From: Pontiellaceae bacterium
GTDB taxonomy: Bacteria > Verrucomicrobiota > Kiritimatiellia > Kiritimatiellales > Pontiellaceae
Length of the DNA: 64,000 bases
Direction: 5' to 3'
Assembly (NCBI GenBank): GCA_016937945.1
Contig: JAFGVP010000013.1
Coordinates: 31,446-95,445, forward strand
The notes beneath the pieces are model-generated. The model was not told the origin of the DNA. It saw only the letters and a list, made by a program, of their open reading frames with translations, and searched no databases. The position numbers and the translations under genes were made by a program. Position 1 is the first letter of the stretch. Each line of letters opens with the position of its first letter. This document shows positions 20,284 through 28,652 of the stretch, piece after piece.

Positions 20284-20817
20284 CTACCGTTCGCTTTCTT
20301 TCGGGCGTTTTCGGGCCGGGTCGGCCAGCCGCATCGCCAGGAGCCAGAGCCCGATAAACGGCAATGCGCCGACGGGGAATAGAATGAACGAGAGGCCCAT
20401 CAATTCCCATGAAGGTTCAACGTCGAGCATGCGAAGCGGGCAGCTGAGCAGCCCCGCCAGCAGCATTTTCCAGATTCGGTTTTTCCATGTCGGAGCCAGA
20501 TAGGCATAGGCGAATGCCGGGATGATAAGGATGGCATTCAGTAAAATGAATGGATCGAAACGCAGTGCTGGAGCGTTGGTTCCTTCAATGAACGGTTTCA
20601 ACGGCATAAGCTGAAGTGCGCCACCGAGAATAATTCCCGGAAGAAATGCCGGAAGATTCCAGCCTTTTCGGCGGACGATGCAGACGGTTGCGGCGAGGCT
20701 CATCCCGAACGCGGCGCCGCGCAATCCCAAGTCGGACGGAGACATTACTCCGCTACAGAATCCGGCCACGGCGCCGGATAAAAGCATGAGCATGAGGGTT
20801 TTCTGTTCCGGTTTCAT
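20284..20817 (-). CDS. Membrane protein, paralogue of its upstream neighbour
   Basis: A 177-residue polytopic protein with about five hydrophobic segments and a basic C-terminal tail. It aligns along its length with the upstream gene product: shared words include AG[FY].SG near residue 19, G[LV]RGA.FG, RR[EK]GW, IPA[FY]AYAY and LWLLAM.L.DP. The two are therefore tandem paralogues of an unrecognised family. Its ATG overlaps the stop of that gene by four bases (ATGA). It is the last gene of the five-ORF operon starting at 23561. Function unknown; association with a radical SAM enzyme and a methyltransferase suggests membrane placement or transport of a modified product, which is inference only. 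Confidence 0.8.
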   Translation of the reverse strand: MKPEQKTLMLMLLSGAVAGFCSGVMSPSDLGLRGAAFGMSLAATVCIVRRKGWNLPAFLPGIILGGALQLMPLKPFIEGTNAPALRFDPFILLNAILIIPAFAYAYLAPTWKNRIWKMLLAGLLSCPLRMLDVEPSWELMGLSFILFPVGALPFIGLWLLAMRLADPARKRPKESER

Positions 20818-21335
20818 ACGGCCACCTTTGTTTTTCTTTTGAATCGGGTCCAGTGGATAAATCGCGGATCAGTCAGCCCCATAGCCAGCAGCCACAGGAT
20901 CAGAAAGATGACGGTCCCTCGTGCGTAATAATCGAGAAATATACCGCGGTTAATGCCGCCGATCCTTAGAGCAGTACTGACGACTCCGGCGGTCAGCAAA
21001 AGGGGGAGGCGTAAAGCGATATTGGAATGTCCGTATGCATAGGCATAGGCAGGAATAGCAAAGATTGCGACCATCATGGTGTTAACAGCTGGAGCGGTCT
21101 CTTCGACGGGGGCAAATTGATCGTAGCTTAGAAGGAGCAGGCTGAGCGCCGGACCCATTAGAAACGCGTGCCATGACCATCCTTCGCGGCGGATCCATAG
21201 AACGGTAAGAGTCAGCATGCATCCGAACACCGCCCCGCGGACGCCGAAATATGCAGGCCAGTCCGAGCCGCTGAAATAGCCGGCAACGGTTCCTAGAGTG
21301 ATCATGGTGTAGGCGTTGCGCAATATCCGGTTCAT
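20814..21335 (-). CDS. Membrane protein, first of two tandem paralogues
   Basis: A 173-residue protein with about five hydrophobic segments (for example TVAGYFSGSDW followed by VFGCMLTLTVLWIRREGW, and AIFAIPAYAYAYG). It is clearly homologous to the next gene. The start overlaps the stop of the radical SAM gene by four bases, and its own stop overlaps the next start in the same way, so production of all these proteins is coupled. No named family is recognised. Confidence 0.8.
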   Translation of the reverse strand: MNRILRNAYTMITLGTVAGYFSGSDWPAYFGVRGAVFGCMLTLTVLWIRREGWSWHAFLMGPALSLLLLSYDQFAPVEETAPAVNTMMVAIFAIPAYAYAYGHSNIALRLPLLLTAGVVSTALRIGGINRGIFLDYYARGTVIFLILWLLAMGLTDPRFIHWTRFKRKTKVAV

Positions 21336-22639
21336 ACTGGTTCCTTTTGCTCATTCTGCCCGCAGACCATGGCAAAGTAGCCGGGAAGGGGTTCTGATCC
21401 GGCGGTGCGGCAGATCTGCTCGCTGGTTTTCTCTGAAAGGGGAAAGCCTTCCGCGGCGTGCTCGTTGACGAGGGCGTGGTGTTTCTGGATAAAACAGTCG
21501 CAGCGCGGATTATCCCCCATGGCTAGATTCATTTTTTTCCAGATAGTTGCGAGCGGGGTGTTTTTTACGCTGCCGAATCCCAACGGCGTGAAGTCGCACG
21601 GGCAGACCGTTCCGTCTGGCTGGATGTACAAATGCTGGGTTCCGGCGCCGCATCCGAATATTTCAGGACTCTCAATCTGGTTGAAGGCACAGACCTTGGG
21701 CGGTTTTTGTCCGCGATTGGTCCGGATGTGAAAGTCGCGCAGCGTCCGGATTCGTTCGGGATTCAGCAGGGTGTTTTCATCGGCGCCGGCCAGTTCGCCG
21801 CAGGGCATCGGTTCCACGATCCGATATTCATGGATGCCGAGTTTACGGCCGAGCGCATATACGCGTTCATACATCTTCGAGTCGATAAAGCTTCGGGTGG
21901 CGACGCTGCTGATCAGGGTGTAAAATCCGGCATTTTTAGAATAGCGGACGGTTTCAAGTGCCTCGCCGAAGGTTCCTTTTCTGCCGCGCATCCGGTCGTG
22001 CTCTTCCGCGTTGTCAAAATCGAGACTGACACAGCATGCCCAGAGTCCTGCGGTATTCAGGATGTTCATCTTTTCTTTGGTAAATCCGGCGCCGGACGTG
22101 AATAGAATCGTATTCATACCGAGCCGTTTTGCTTCGGATACCAGTTCCGGGAGATCCGTGCGTTCAAGCGGTTCGCCTCCGGTAAATCCGACCAGACTGG
22201 TGCCGAGTTCCTGCAACTGACGCAGGGTGTCGAGCCATTGGCCGGTTGTCAGTTCACTTTCAAGATTGCGCTGGGCGCTGCAGTGGCTGCAACGGCATGG
22301 ACATTTTGAGGTGACGGCAATGAACGCGGAAACCGGGCTCAGGTGACGCCCTGAAAACAGGTTGTCAAACATCCGCTCATAGGCCGGGCCGGGAAAGGGC
22401 GGCATGAAGGAGTTGAGCACCCATTGCCCGTTGTGGCGGGTGAACATTTCGCCATCGAGCCACCGGCGTACAAATTTCAGCGCGTGTCCGCGGCGGCCTC
22501 GTCCCTTTAGATCGTCGTACACCGGATCCGGGATGCGCCGGACGCCGTTGGCCCTGAGTCTGGCCAGCGAATGCAACGGCTTGGCCGTGATGCGCGGGTC
22601 GAGCATCATGCAGGCAATCTGGAAGGTCTGCTTATTCAT
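21332..22639 (-). CDS. Radical SAM/SPASM enzyme of unknown substrate
   Basis: This 435-residue protein has an N-terminal region of about 100 residues without recognised motif. The radical SAM core follows: the CX3CX2C cluster motif in TSKCPCRCSHC, and FTGGEPL for SAM binding. A C-terminal SPASM-type region has several cysteines (FGCGAGTQHLYIQPDG then VCPCDF, later RCDCF). SPASM enzymes such as PqqE and AlbA mostly modify peptides, and some act on other substrates. The gene overlaps the methyltransferase upstream and the membrane protein downstream by four bases each. A tiny lipoprotein-like ORF begins the operon. The product may modify that peptide or a lipid; this is inference. Confidence 0.85.
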   Translation of the reverse strand: MNKQTFQIACMMLDPRITAKPLHSLARLRANGVRRIPDPVYDDLKGRGRRGHALKFVRRWLDGEMFTRHNGQWVLNSFMPPFPGPAYERMFDNLFSGRHLSPVSAFIAVTSKCPCRCSHCSAQRNLESELTTGQWLDTLRQLQELGTSLVGFTGGEPLERTDLPELVSEAKRLGMNTILFTSGAGFTKEKMNILNTAGLWACCVSLDFDNAEEHDRMRGRKGTFGEALETVRYSKNAGFYTLISSVATRSFIDSKMYERVYALGRKLGIHEYRIVEPMPCGELAGADENTLLNPERIRTLRDFHIRTNRGQKPPKVCAFNQIESPEIFGCGAGTQHLYIQPDGTVCPCDFTPLGFGSVKNTPLATIWKKMNLAMGDNPRCDCFIQKHHALVNEHAAEGFPLSEKTSEQICRTAGSEPLPGYFAMVCGQNEQKEPV

Positions 22640-23493
22640 TTTTGCAGTACTGCCATGATGTAGTGATGTTCCAGAGGCGCTGTTTGTTCGATAAGATAGC
22701 TTTCAAAACAGTCGGCGACTGCTGGATCATCCTGAAGGGGAAGCATGGCATCGAAGCCGGCGAGAATGCCGGTGGTCAGCAACCAGTCGAGCGAAGCATC
22801 CGATGCATCGCATATGGAAATCCGTCCTTCATGACTCCATTCAGTTGTCAGGCCGGCGGCTCGCGCCTGTTGTTCCAGCTGATTCCATGTGCGGGGGAAG
22901 CGCGGAAAACTGAGTGCGCAGAGTTTTCCGGGATGGTGCTGCATGGTTTTACGGAAGGCGATGTAGATCGGTCGCAGGGTATCCATCAGATTGACCACGA
23001 AAGCAAAACGACCTCCGGCCTGCAGCACTCGCGACGCCTCGCGAAGGATTTCTGCGGGTTTTGAATAGCCGATGGCCCACGCAGACACAATAAGCTCGGC
23101 CTGAGCGCCCGGCTGCTGCCTGAGAAAATCCAGCATGTCTCCCCGTACGAATACCACGGAGCCGGATTTTACCGCATTCCGGGCCGCATCCAGCATGCCC
23201 TGCGAGATATCCTGCGCGGTAATGGATGTCTGCGGATATCGGGCGCACAGCCATCGCGTGGTTTCGCCGGTGCCGCATCCGAGATCGAAAACGGTTCCGG
23301 ATACGGTGTCCGGCAGTCTCTCCATTAATCGATGCGTGATGGGGCGCAAATGCTCAAGCCAGGATTGCTCATAGTTGCCGGAAAGCCGGTCATAACTGCG
23401 CTCGACATCCCCGCCGTCAATCCACCGGTTGGTTAGAGCGAGCTTCGCAACCCGCAGGTTCAGCCGCAGGCAATCGCTGTATTTCCGGTGCAT
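22636..23493 (-). CDS. Class I SAM-dependent methyltransferase
   Basis: From the ATG at 23493 this encodes 285 residues. Motif I is VFDLGCGTGETTRW, followed by an acidic motif II position (TAQDIS), GDMLDF, and the ASRVLQAGGRFAF strand typical of Methyltransf_11/25 proteins. The start is set where its ATG overlaps the TGA of a 22-codon ORF (TGATG). An in-frame ATG at 23568 would run through that ORF in another frame and is less likely. The stop overlaps the radical SAM gene start (ATGA). The substrate is unknown; relatives methylate quinones, lipids or peptides. Confidence 0.85.
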   Translation of the reverse strand: MHRKYSDCLRLNLRVAKLALTNRWIDGGDVERSYDRLSGNYEQSWLEHLRPITHRLMERLPDTVSGTVFDLGCGTGETTRWLCARYPQTSITAQDISQGMLDAARNAVKSGSVVFVRGDMLDFLRQQPGAQAELIVSAWAIGYSKPAEILREASRVLQAGGRFAFVVNLMDTLRPIYIAFRKTMQHHPGKLCALSFPRFPRTWNQLEQQARAAGLTTEWSHEGRISICDASDASLDWLLTTGILAGFDAMLPLQDDPAVADCFESYLIEQTAPLEHHYIMAVLQK

Positions 23494-23561
23494 CAGATCG
23501 GACCGCATCCGCTGAGCAATATAAGCATTAAAAGCATTGCAATGGCACAGAACTTCATCAT
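23493..23561 (-). CDS. 22-residue ORF: lipoprotein signal peptide with a four-residue mature part
   Basis: The ORF starts at ATGATG, eight bases after a strong GGGAGG ribosome-binding site. It encodes one lysine, a hydrophobic core rich in Leu, Ile and Met, and a textbook lipobox LLSGC, then only Gly-Pro-Ile before TGA. Cleavage by lipoprotein signal peptidase would leave a lipidated Cys-Gly-Pro-Ile. The TGA overlaps the methyltransferase ATG (TGATG), so translation is coupled to a methyltransferase, radical SAM enzyme and two membrane proteins. It could be a substrate lipopeptide, or merely a leader that raises translation of the next gene. The ribosome-binding site and lipobox together make chance unlikely. 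Confidence 0.6.
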   Translation of the reverse strand: MMKFCAIAMLLMLILLSGCGPI

Positions 23562-23586
23562 GACACACCTCCCGTTTAACTGTTCC

Positions 23587-23599
23587 CTATCACTGATAG
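23587..23599. promoter_or_regulatory. Perfect 13-bp palindrome resembling a TetR-type operator
   Basis: CTATCA and TGATAG flank a single central base. The core is the same as in the tet operator. A further CTATC half-site follows at 23601-23605. It lies 26 bp upstream of the first ATG of the radical SAM operon, a position where a repressor would block transcription. No TetR-family gene is in the window. The regulator and the function are inferred. Confidence 0.4.
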
Positions 23600-23671
23600 T
23601 CTATCGCCTTGGCGAGGGAAGGAAAGTGTAAATCTTTGGGGCGTTTGTGGATGGATGCTGTTGCGCGATGA

Positions 23672-24031
23672 TTATTCTCTGCTTCGACACCGCCGGATGG
23701 CTTTATCAAGTTCATGCTGGCAAGGTGCGTGGTCATGATCGCACTCGCCGCCGGTATAATATGCTTCAAGAGTGGGGAGAGCACGTGAATCGCGCATTTG
23801 TCCGATGACCCATATGACATGGTTCCGATCTGTCTGGGAATGTGTATCGGAATCAAGGTAGGCCAGTAACGAATCCAGATCATTATCAGGGAAAGGGTGT
23901 GCGGTTTGGGCGGTGGCTATCCATTTTCTGCAGGAGACCTTGATTCTGAGCTTGATCGCGCCAGCCGTGCAGGCCAGTCCGGCCACGAGTACAAGCATGG
24001 CGATCCCGAACACTCTGGATGCGGATTTCAT
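23672..24031 (-). CDS. Small exported or membrane-anchored protein, HEAT-like
   Basis: This 119-residue product starts with a hydrophobic segment (RVFGIAMLVLVAGLACTAGA) that is either a signal anchor or a signal peptide. The rest contains a short helical pair resembling a HEAT repeat (VIWVIGQMRDSRALPTLEAYY), and a Cys/His-rich stretch, GGECDHDHAPCQHELD, that could bind metal. No named family is recognised. It is upstream of, and in the same direction as, the radical SAM operon, separated by about 110 bp that include the palindrome, so it is probably a separate transcription unit. Confidence 0.6.
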   Translation of the reverse strand: MKSASRVFGIAMLVLVAGLACTAGAIKLRIKVSCRKWIATAQTAHPFPDNDLDSLLAYLDSDTHSQTDRNHVIWVIGQMRDSRALPTLEAYYTGGECDHDHAPCQHELDKAIRRCRSRE

Positions 24032-24130
24032 AGCGATAACGATTTGATGCTAAGCGCCGCGGGGAGGCAATGTTAAAATGGCTTTTCATTCAGGTGGCTG
24101 GGGATTAGCTTGTATCTTCTTGGAGGTTGA

Positions 24131-24814
24131 ATGAAAAAAACGGTTTTGGTTACAGGAGCGACGCGCGGTATCGGGCGGGAGCTGGTGCGGCAGTTGACGG
24201 AGCTGGGTTTTTCGGTATTTGCCACCGGCCGCGATGAAGCATTGCTGGAATCCTTGAGGACGGAGACCGGTTGTTCCGGTGCGATTGCCGATTTAAGCGA
24301 TCCGGCGCAGGTGATTGAGGTTTATCGACAGGCGGCTTCGGCGCTGGGTCAGGTGGATATCCTGATCAACAATGCCGGGCTGAATAACCGGAAGGCGCCG
24401 GTTTCGGAGATTAACCTGGCCGACTGGGAGCTTCAGTATGCCGTAAACGTGCGGGCGCCGATGCTGCTCAGCCGTGAGGCCATGCGGGAAATGGGGCCGC
24501 GCCGACGCGGACACATCGTTAATGTCGTCAGTACGATCGCGAAGACCTCGCAGCCGAACTATTCCATTTACTCCACCATGAAATATGGCTTCATGGGATT
24601 CACGAAGTGTCTGATCAAGGAGGCGCGCGAGGTAAACGTCAAGGTGACGGCGGTTTATCCCGGCGGCGTGGACACCGATTTCCGTGCGGAAGAGCGACCG
24701 GAGTATTTATCCGTCGAATCAGCGGCGCGGATGATCGTCCATTGCATTACAGCGCCGGACGATGTGGTGGTTCATGACATCACCTATCGTCCGATGGTGG
24801 AAAGCAATTTTTAA
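24131..24814 (+). CDS. Short-chain dehydrogenase/reductase
   Basis: A 227-residue classical SDR with the cofactor motif TGATRGIG at residues 8-15, the NNAG motif, and the catalytic Tyr and Lys in the YSTMK sequence, followed by AVYPGGVDTDF. An Arg after the first beta strand (ATGRDE) suggests NADP(H). The substrate cannot be predicted. The start has a GGAGG-like site seven bases upstream. It appears to be a single-gene unit. Confidence 0.9.
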   Translation: MKKTVLVTGATRGIGRELVRQLTELGFSVFATGRDEALLESLRTETGCSGAIADLSDPAQVIEVYRQAASALGQVDILINNAGLNNRKAPVSEINLADWELQYAVNVRAPMLLSREAMREMGPRRRGHIVNVVSTIAKTSQPNYSIYSTMKYGFMGFTKCLIKEAREVNVKVTAVYPGGVDTDFRAEERPEYLSVESAARMIVHCITAPDDVVVHDITYRPMVESNF

Positions 24815-24831
24815 CCGGTCCGGCGCTTCGA

Positions 24832-25758
24832 CTATTTATTCAGTTCCTGAATCTGGATTTCCATCTGGGGGGTCAGCCACATTTCCTGCGAGATCGGGAA
24901 CCGCGGATGTTTGGAAAAGGCTTTTTCTACCGCGAGGTAATCCTTGGTGATGTAGGTCTTCAGAAGAAGGGCGCAGTGATCTCCCGTCCCGGACGCGGCC
25001 AGTTCCGGGCTTTCCAGTCCGGCGTTCTTTAACTCTTTTTCCAGTTCCGATTTGAGGGCCTCGGCATCGCTTCCTTGAGCCATGAAGACAAACAGCTTGG
25101 GACGGCTGGACGGCATGGATAGATATTTTTCAGCATTTTTAGGGGGGGCTCCGACAAGGTCTTCATAGACTTCAAAAATCGAAATCGGAGCTTCCTTTTC
25201 GAGTTTTCTGTCAAGGATCTCTTTAATGGCCTCTTTATCACCCTTCAGCGAATCAATCAAACGATCATACAGTCCGACTTCGCGGGTGGATGCCGCTGCA
25301 TCGATCAGCATGTTGAGCACCTTCGGGGACTTATTCGCGACGTGGGCCAGTCCGTAGTAAACCGCGCTGTAGCGAACGTCTGTTTCGGGGTCACTGGCCA
25401 GCTTCATCAGCAGCTTGACGGCCTCCGGATTCGGCGTTTCAAGGTTCTGAATAAAGTGTTTTCCCAGCAGGCGGGCGGTCACACTCCGTACCGGCAGAGC
25501 AGGATCATTTGCGCAGACCGTCAGTCCCGGAATAAAGGATTCATCGATCTCTCCTTCATATTTCCCCTGAGTAATCATGGATAACGAAAATAGTTTTAGA
25601 TCCGGCGGTCCGCTAACGAGCATTTCCTGAATAGAGATTACTTTCGGCGCATTTTCGGTGTCAGGTCCCGTTGGCGGAGTGTTGGGCGGTACCGGGGTTT
25701 CTGAGTACACTGCGGTCGTAAGCAAGAGTGATGCGGTTAAAATAATTAGTTTGTTCAT
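24832..25758 (-). CDS. Exported HEAT-repeat-like protein
   Basis: The 308-residue protein begins with a signal peptide (MNKLIILTASLLLTTAVYS) and a Pro/Thr-rich linker. HEAT-like helical repeats fill residues about 55-200 (ITQGKYEGEIDESFIPGL, LPVRSVTARLLGKHF, ETDVRYSAVYYGLAHVA). The remaining part is charged and helical without a recognised motif. The ATG at 25758 is chosen because it begins the signal peptide and has a GGAG site upstream. It is convergent with the SDR gene. Function unknown; HEAT repeats usually bind proteins. Confidence 0.75.
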   Translation of the reverse strand: MNKLIILTASLLLTTAVYSETPVPPNTPPTGPDTENAPKVISIQEMLVSGPPDLKLFSLSMITQGKYEGEIDESFIPGLTVCANDPALPVRSVTARLLGKHFIQNLETPNPEAVKLLMKLASDPETDVRYSAVYYGLAHVANKSPKVLNMLIDAAASTREVGLYDRLIDSLKGDKEAIKEILDRKLEKEAPISIFEVYEDLVGAPPKNAEKYLSMPSSRPKLFVFMAQGSDAEALKSELEKELKNAGLESPELAASGTGDHCALLLKTYITKDYLAVEKAFSKHPRFPISQEMWLTPQMEIQIQELNK

Positions 25759-26015
25759 ACAATGATCTCCATTTTCAAGATGGACAAACGTAGGAAACAA
25801 TTCATTCAAAAACAAGTACGATGTGGTGTTGCCGATATTCGGGCTGAAAGGATTCAGAATCTTGGTTAATTATTTTGCAAGCCGGGCGTGCCGGTGGAAT
25901 ATTCGAGAGCCTTGAATGGAGAATGTGCAACTTGTTACAAACGAAAAAAGCATTTGTAATAGAGGCGGAAGCGGTCAGCTGATAGTCATGTGTTCAACCC
26001 AAGGAGGACAACAGA

Positions 26016-27722
26016 ATGAAAAGGGGAATTTATAAACAGGTCGCCGTAATGGTGGTGGCCGTTGCCGGAGTGGCTCAGGCCGCAGTGATTGAAAAGCCCG
26101 TGGGCGTTCCCGGAACGATGGTTTCGGTGACGGCATCGGATCTGCATGGATTGATTGACGGAGTCGGCGCTGTGGCGGCTTCAGTTTCTCCCATGGCTAA
26201 CGGGATGATGCTGAAAAATCTACTGGGAGCTCAGTTTAATGATCCGGGTCTTATGGCGGTTCCGGCAGGTAAAGGCCTGGCGGTTGTCATTGTGGACCAG
26301 ACCAATTTTTTCGGTTTCGTGGAGCTTACCGAATCGCATGCCGCCGGATACTCTTCGATGCTTGAACAGAACGGACTCAAGACAAAGTATGTCGATGGCG
26401 TAATGGTTGTGGGCAAGGATGCCTCGCAGTTGGAAAAGGGCGTCGGCATGATTTCTTCTGTCAAATCATCGGTGCTGGCAAAACGGAGCCCGACCCTGCG
26501 TCTTTGTGCCGAGCCGGCGTGGGCGTATGAACAGAATAAACAGCAGGTTGACAGCATGCTGCAGATGATTCCTATGATGATGGGCATGAACCTCCAGCAG
26601 GCTCCCGGAATGGATCCGGCGGCCCTCCAGGGAACGATGCGGATATTGGAAGGAGAAATTCGCGCCCTCGTTTCCATTGCAAAGCAGTGTGAGAAGGTTG
26701 AGATCGTTCTTGATCCGAGCAATGGCGCTCTGCGTATCAGCGAAACCCTCCTTCCCAAAGAAGGCAGCCGTATGGCGGCCCTGCTGAATGCCCCTAAAAT
26801 GATTGCACCGAATCCCCGGGTTCAGGCGCGAATGCTCGGCGATGCCGCCATCGCCCTTGACGGAACCCTTTCCAATCCCGAAGCACTGACGACCTTCTTC
26901 TTTGAAGAGATCAAGGTGATTCTTGCGGAGATGGGCCTCGCCGCCGACTCGATGGATGAGATGAACGCTGAAATGAAGAAATGGATGGATCTGTATGGCG
27001 GCTCATTCTGCGAGTCCATTGATCTCGGCGGGGAAAATTTTGTTTCCGTCAACTATGCGATTGAGCTGAAAGAGGGCGCAAACCCGTTGGCTGCCTTCAA
27101 GTCCATGAGTGACGACATGGCGCCGTTCCTCGAACTCTATGAAGGACTCGGCATGCCGATGAAGATGGAATTCGTTGAAAATGCCCGCGAATACAAAGGG
27201 GTGAAGGTTCATCAGTTCAAGGTCAACCTTGATATGCCGGGAGACCAGATGGAAGCGGCTGCCATGATGAATATGAACCTCAGCAACATGGTCTACGACG
27301 TCGCTGTATGTGATAACCTGATGCTCTATTCCATGGGCGGCTCCGGTCTTGATGCCATGGTCGACCGTGTGAAGGATGCAGAATATACGGTAACTCCTCT
27401 TAAGGCTCGGACGGTTTATCCGGCAAACGGATTTTATTATAGCGATATTGATATCGGTAAATATATGGCCGGTATTTCAAAGGTCATGCCGGCCGATGCC
27501 GGAAATCCGCTGCCGCAGATTGCAGGTATGCTTCAGGGGGCTGAGCCGATTACCTCGGCCGGATTTACTGAAGACGGAATGATGATGTGGAGTGTCAATG
27601 TTCCGGGATCGCTGCTTGGGCGGGTCGGTCAGGCGGTCATGATGATGCAGATGCAGCAGATGAGCCAGCCCATGCCCGGCGCCATGCCGATGGAGGTGCC
27701 GTCGGCACTGCCGATGCCCTGA
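26016..27722 (+). CDS. Exported protein of unknown function, 568 residues, Met-rich C-terminus
   Basis: A strong AAGGAGG site precedes the ATG. The N-terminus is a signal peptide (KQVAVMVVAVAGVAQA). The body has no motif I recognise and contains several helical, methionine-rich stretches (for example around residues 185-205 and 415-430). The last 35 residues are very rich in Met, Gln and Pro. The gene ends in a good intrinsic terminator, so it is a monocistronic unit with its own strong translation signal. It is probably abundant and located in the periplasm or outer envelope. The Met-rich tail could bind Cu(I), but that is a guess. Confidence 0.75.
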   Translation: MKRGIYKQVAVMVVAVAGVAQAAVIEKPVGVPGTMVSVTASDLHGLIDGVGAVAASVSPMANGMMLKNLLGAQFNDPGLMAVPAGKGLAVVIVDQTNFFGFVELTESHAAGYSSMLEQNGLKTKYVDGVMVVGKDASQLEKGVGMISSVKSSVLAKRSPTLRLCAEPAWAYEQNKQQVDSMLQMIPMMMGMNLQQAPGMDPAALQGTMRILEGEIRALVSIAKQCEKVEIVLDPSNGALRISETLLPKEGSRMAALLNAPKMIAPNPRVQARMLGDAAIALDGTLSNPEALTTFFFEEIKVILAEMGLAADSMDEMNAEMKKWMDLYGGSFCESIDLGGENFVSVNYAIELKEGANPLAAFKSMSDDMAPFLELYEGLGMPMKMEFVENAREYKGVKVHQFKVNLDMPGDQMEAAAMMNMNLSNMVYDVAVCDNLMLYSMGGSGLDAMVDRVKDAEYTVTPLKARTVYPANGFYYSDIDIGKYMAGISKVMPADAGNPLPQIAGMLQGAEPITSAGFTEDGMMMWSVNVPGSLLGRVGQAVMMMQMQQMSQPMPGAMPMEVPSALPMP

Positions 27723-27742
27723 TGCTGTCCTGTTGATCAGCC

Positions 27743-27782
27743 AAGGCCGGCTTCGGGGTTCTGCTCCGTCCGGCCTTTTTTT
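27743..27782 (+). terminator. Intrinsic terminator
   Basis: A perfect 8-bp stem AAGGCCGG (27743-27750) with CCGGCCTT (27770-27777) is followed by seven T (counting the stem end). It closes the 568-residue exported protein gene. Confidence 0.85.
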
Positions 27783-27812
27783 GTGCCATTGGATTTAATA
27801 AAGGAGGATGCA

Positions 27813-28598
27813 ATGAAATGTCATGAAGTTGATTATTCGATTATCGGAAATGACCTGCAGGTGGTCGAAGTGGAACTGGATCCGCGCGAAACCGTGATTG
27901 CCGAGGCCGGCGCCATGAACTGGATGGATGATAAGATTTCGTTTGAAGCTAAGATGGGTGATGGATCGAATCCCGGCGAAGGCATGTTCGGAAAGCTGCT
28001 GGGCGCCGGAAAAAGAGCGCTGACAGGGGAAAGCCTTTTTATGACACATTTTACCAATGTGGGTGACGGGAAACGCCGGGTAGCCTTCGGGGCGCCGTAT
28101 CCCGGAAAGATTGTTCCGCTGGATATGGCCGCCTGCGGCGGCGAAATCCTCTGCCAGAAGGATGCATTTCTTTGTGCGGCCTATGGGACTTCTGTTGGAA
28201 TTGCCTTCAATAAACGGCTGGGAGCCGGTTTTTTCGGAGGGGAAGGGTTTATTCTGGAGCGTCTGCGCGGCGATGGCATGGCTTTTCTGCATGCCGGAGG
28301 CACCGTGGTGAAAAAGGAGCTGAACAATGAACTCGTCAAGATTGATACCGGCTGCATTGTGGCCTTTACGCCGGGGATCGAATACAGCATTGAGCGCGTC
28401 GGATTGAAATCCATGTTCTTCGGAGGGGAAGGGCTCTTTCTTGCCACGTTGCGCGGCACCGGAACCATCTATCTGCAAAGCCTGCCGTTTTCCCGTCTGG
28501 CCGACCGGATTATCCAGCATGCTCCGAGCGCCGGAGGTCAGCGCAAGGGGGAAGGATCGGTTCTTGGTATTGTAGGAGACCTGCTCGGTGGCGATTAA
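27813..28598 (+). CDS. AIM24/TIGR00266-like protein
   Basis: The 261-residue protein matches the bacterial AIM24-like family: an N-terminal [31 protein letters not shown] segment in two parts, glycine-rich repeats ([30 protein letters not shown]) and a C-terminal beta-rich region. Family members have a double-stranded beta-helix-like fold of unknown biochemical function; yeast AIM24 is mitochondrial. The start is at 27813, five bases after an AAGGAGG site; an upstream GTG is less likely. It is followed by an intrinsic terminator. Confidence 0.88.
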   Translation: MKCHEVDYSIIGNDLQVVEVELDPRETVIAEAGAMNWMDDKISFEAKMGDGSNPGEGMFGKLLGAGKRALTGESLFMTHFTNVGDGKRRVAFGAPYPGKIVPLDMAACGGEILCQKDAFLCAAYGTSVGIAFNKRLGAGFFGGEGFILERLRGDGMAFLHAGGTVVKKELNNELVKIDTGCIVAFTPGIEYSIERVGLKSMFFGGEGLFLATLRGTGTIYLQSLPFSRLADRIIQHAPSAGGQRKGEGSVLGIVGDLLGGD

Positions 28599-28619
28599 TC
28601 TTTCCGGCACCGGATGACC

Positions 28620-28652
28620 CAATCTCCGCTGTTTTCAGCGGGGATTTTTTTT
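28620..28652 (+). terminator. Intrinsic terminator
   Basis: An 11-bp stem (AATCTCCGCTG with CAGCGGGGATT, one G-T pair) closes a short TTTT loop and runs into eight T. It ends the AIM24-like gene; the T-run touches the stop codon of the convergent gene at 28651. Confidence 0.85.

Noticed and set aside
23584..23600. The tet-operator-like palindrome as vector contamination
   Set aside because: Only the 13-bp core and a few flanking bases match; there is no tetR, tetA or cloning-vector sequence around it, and the flanks read as native intergenic DNA.
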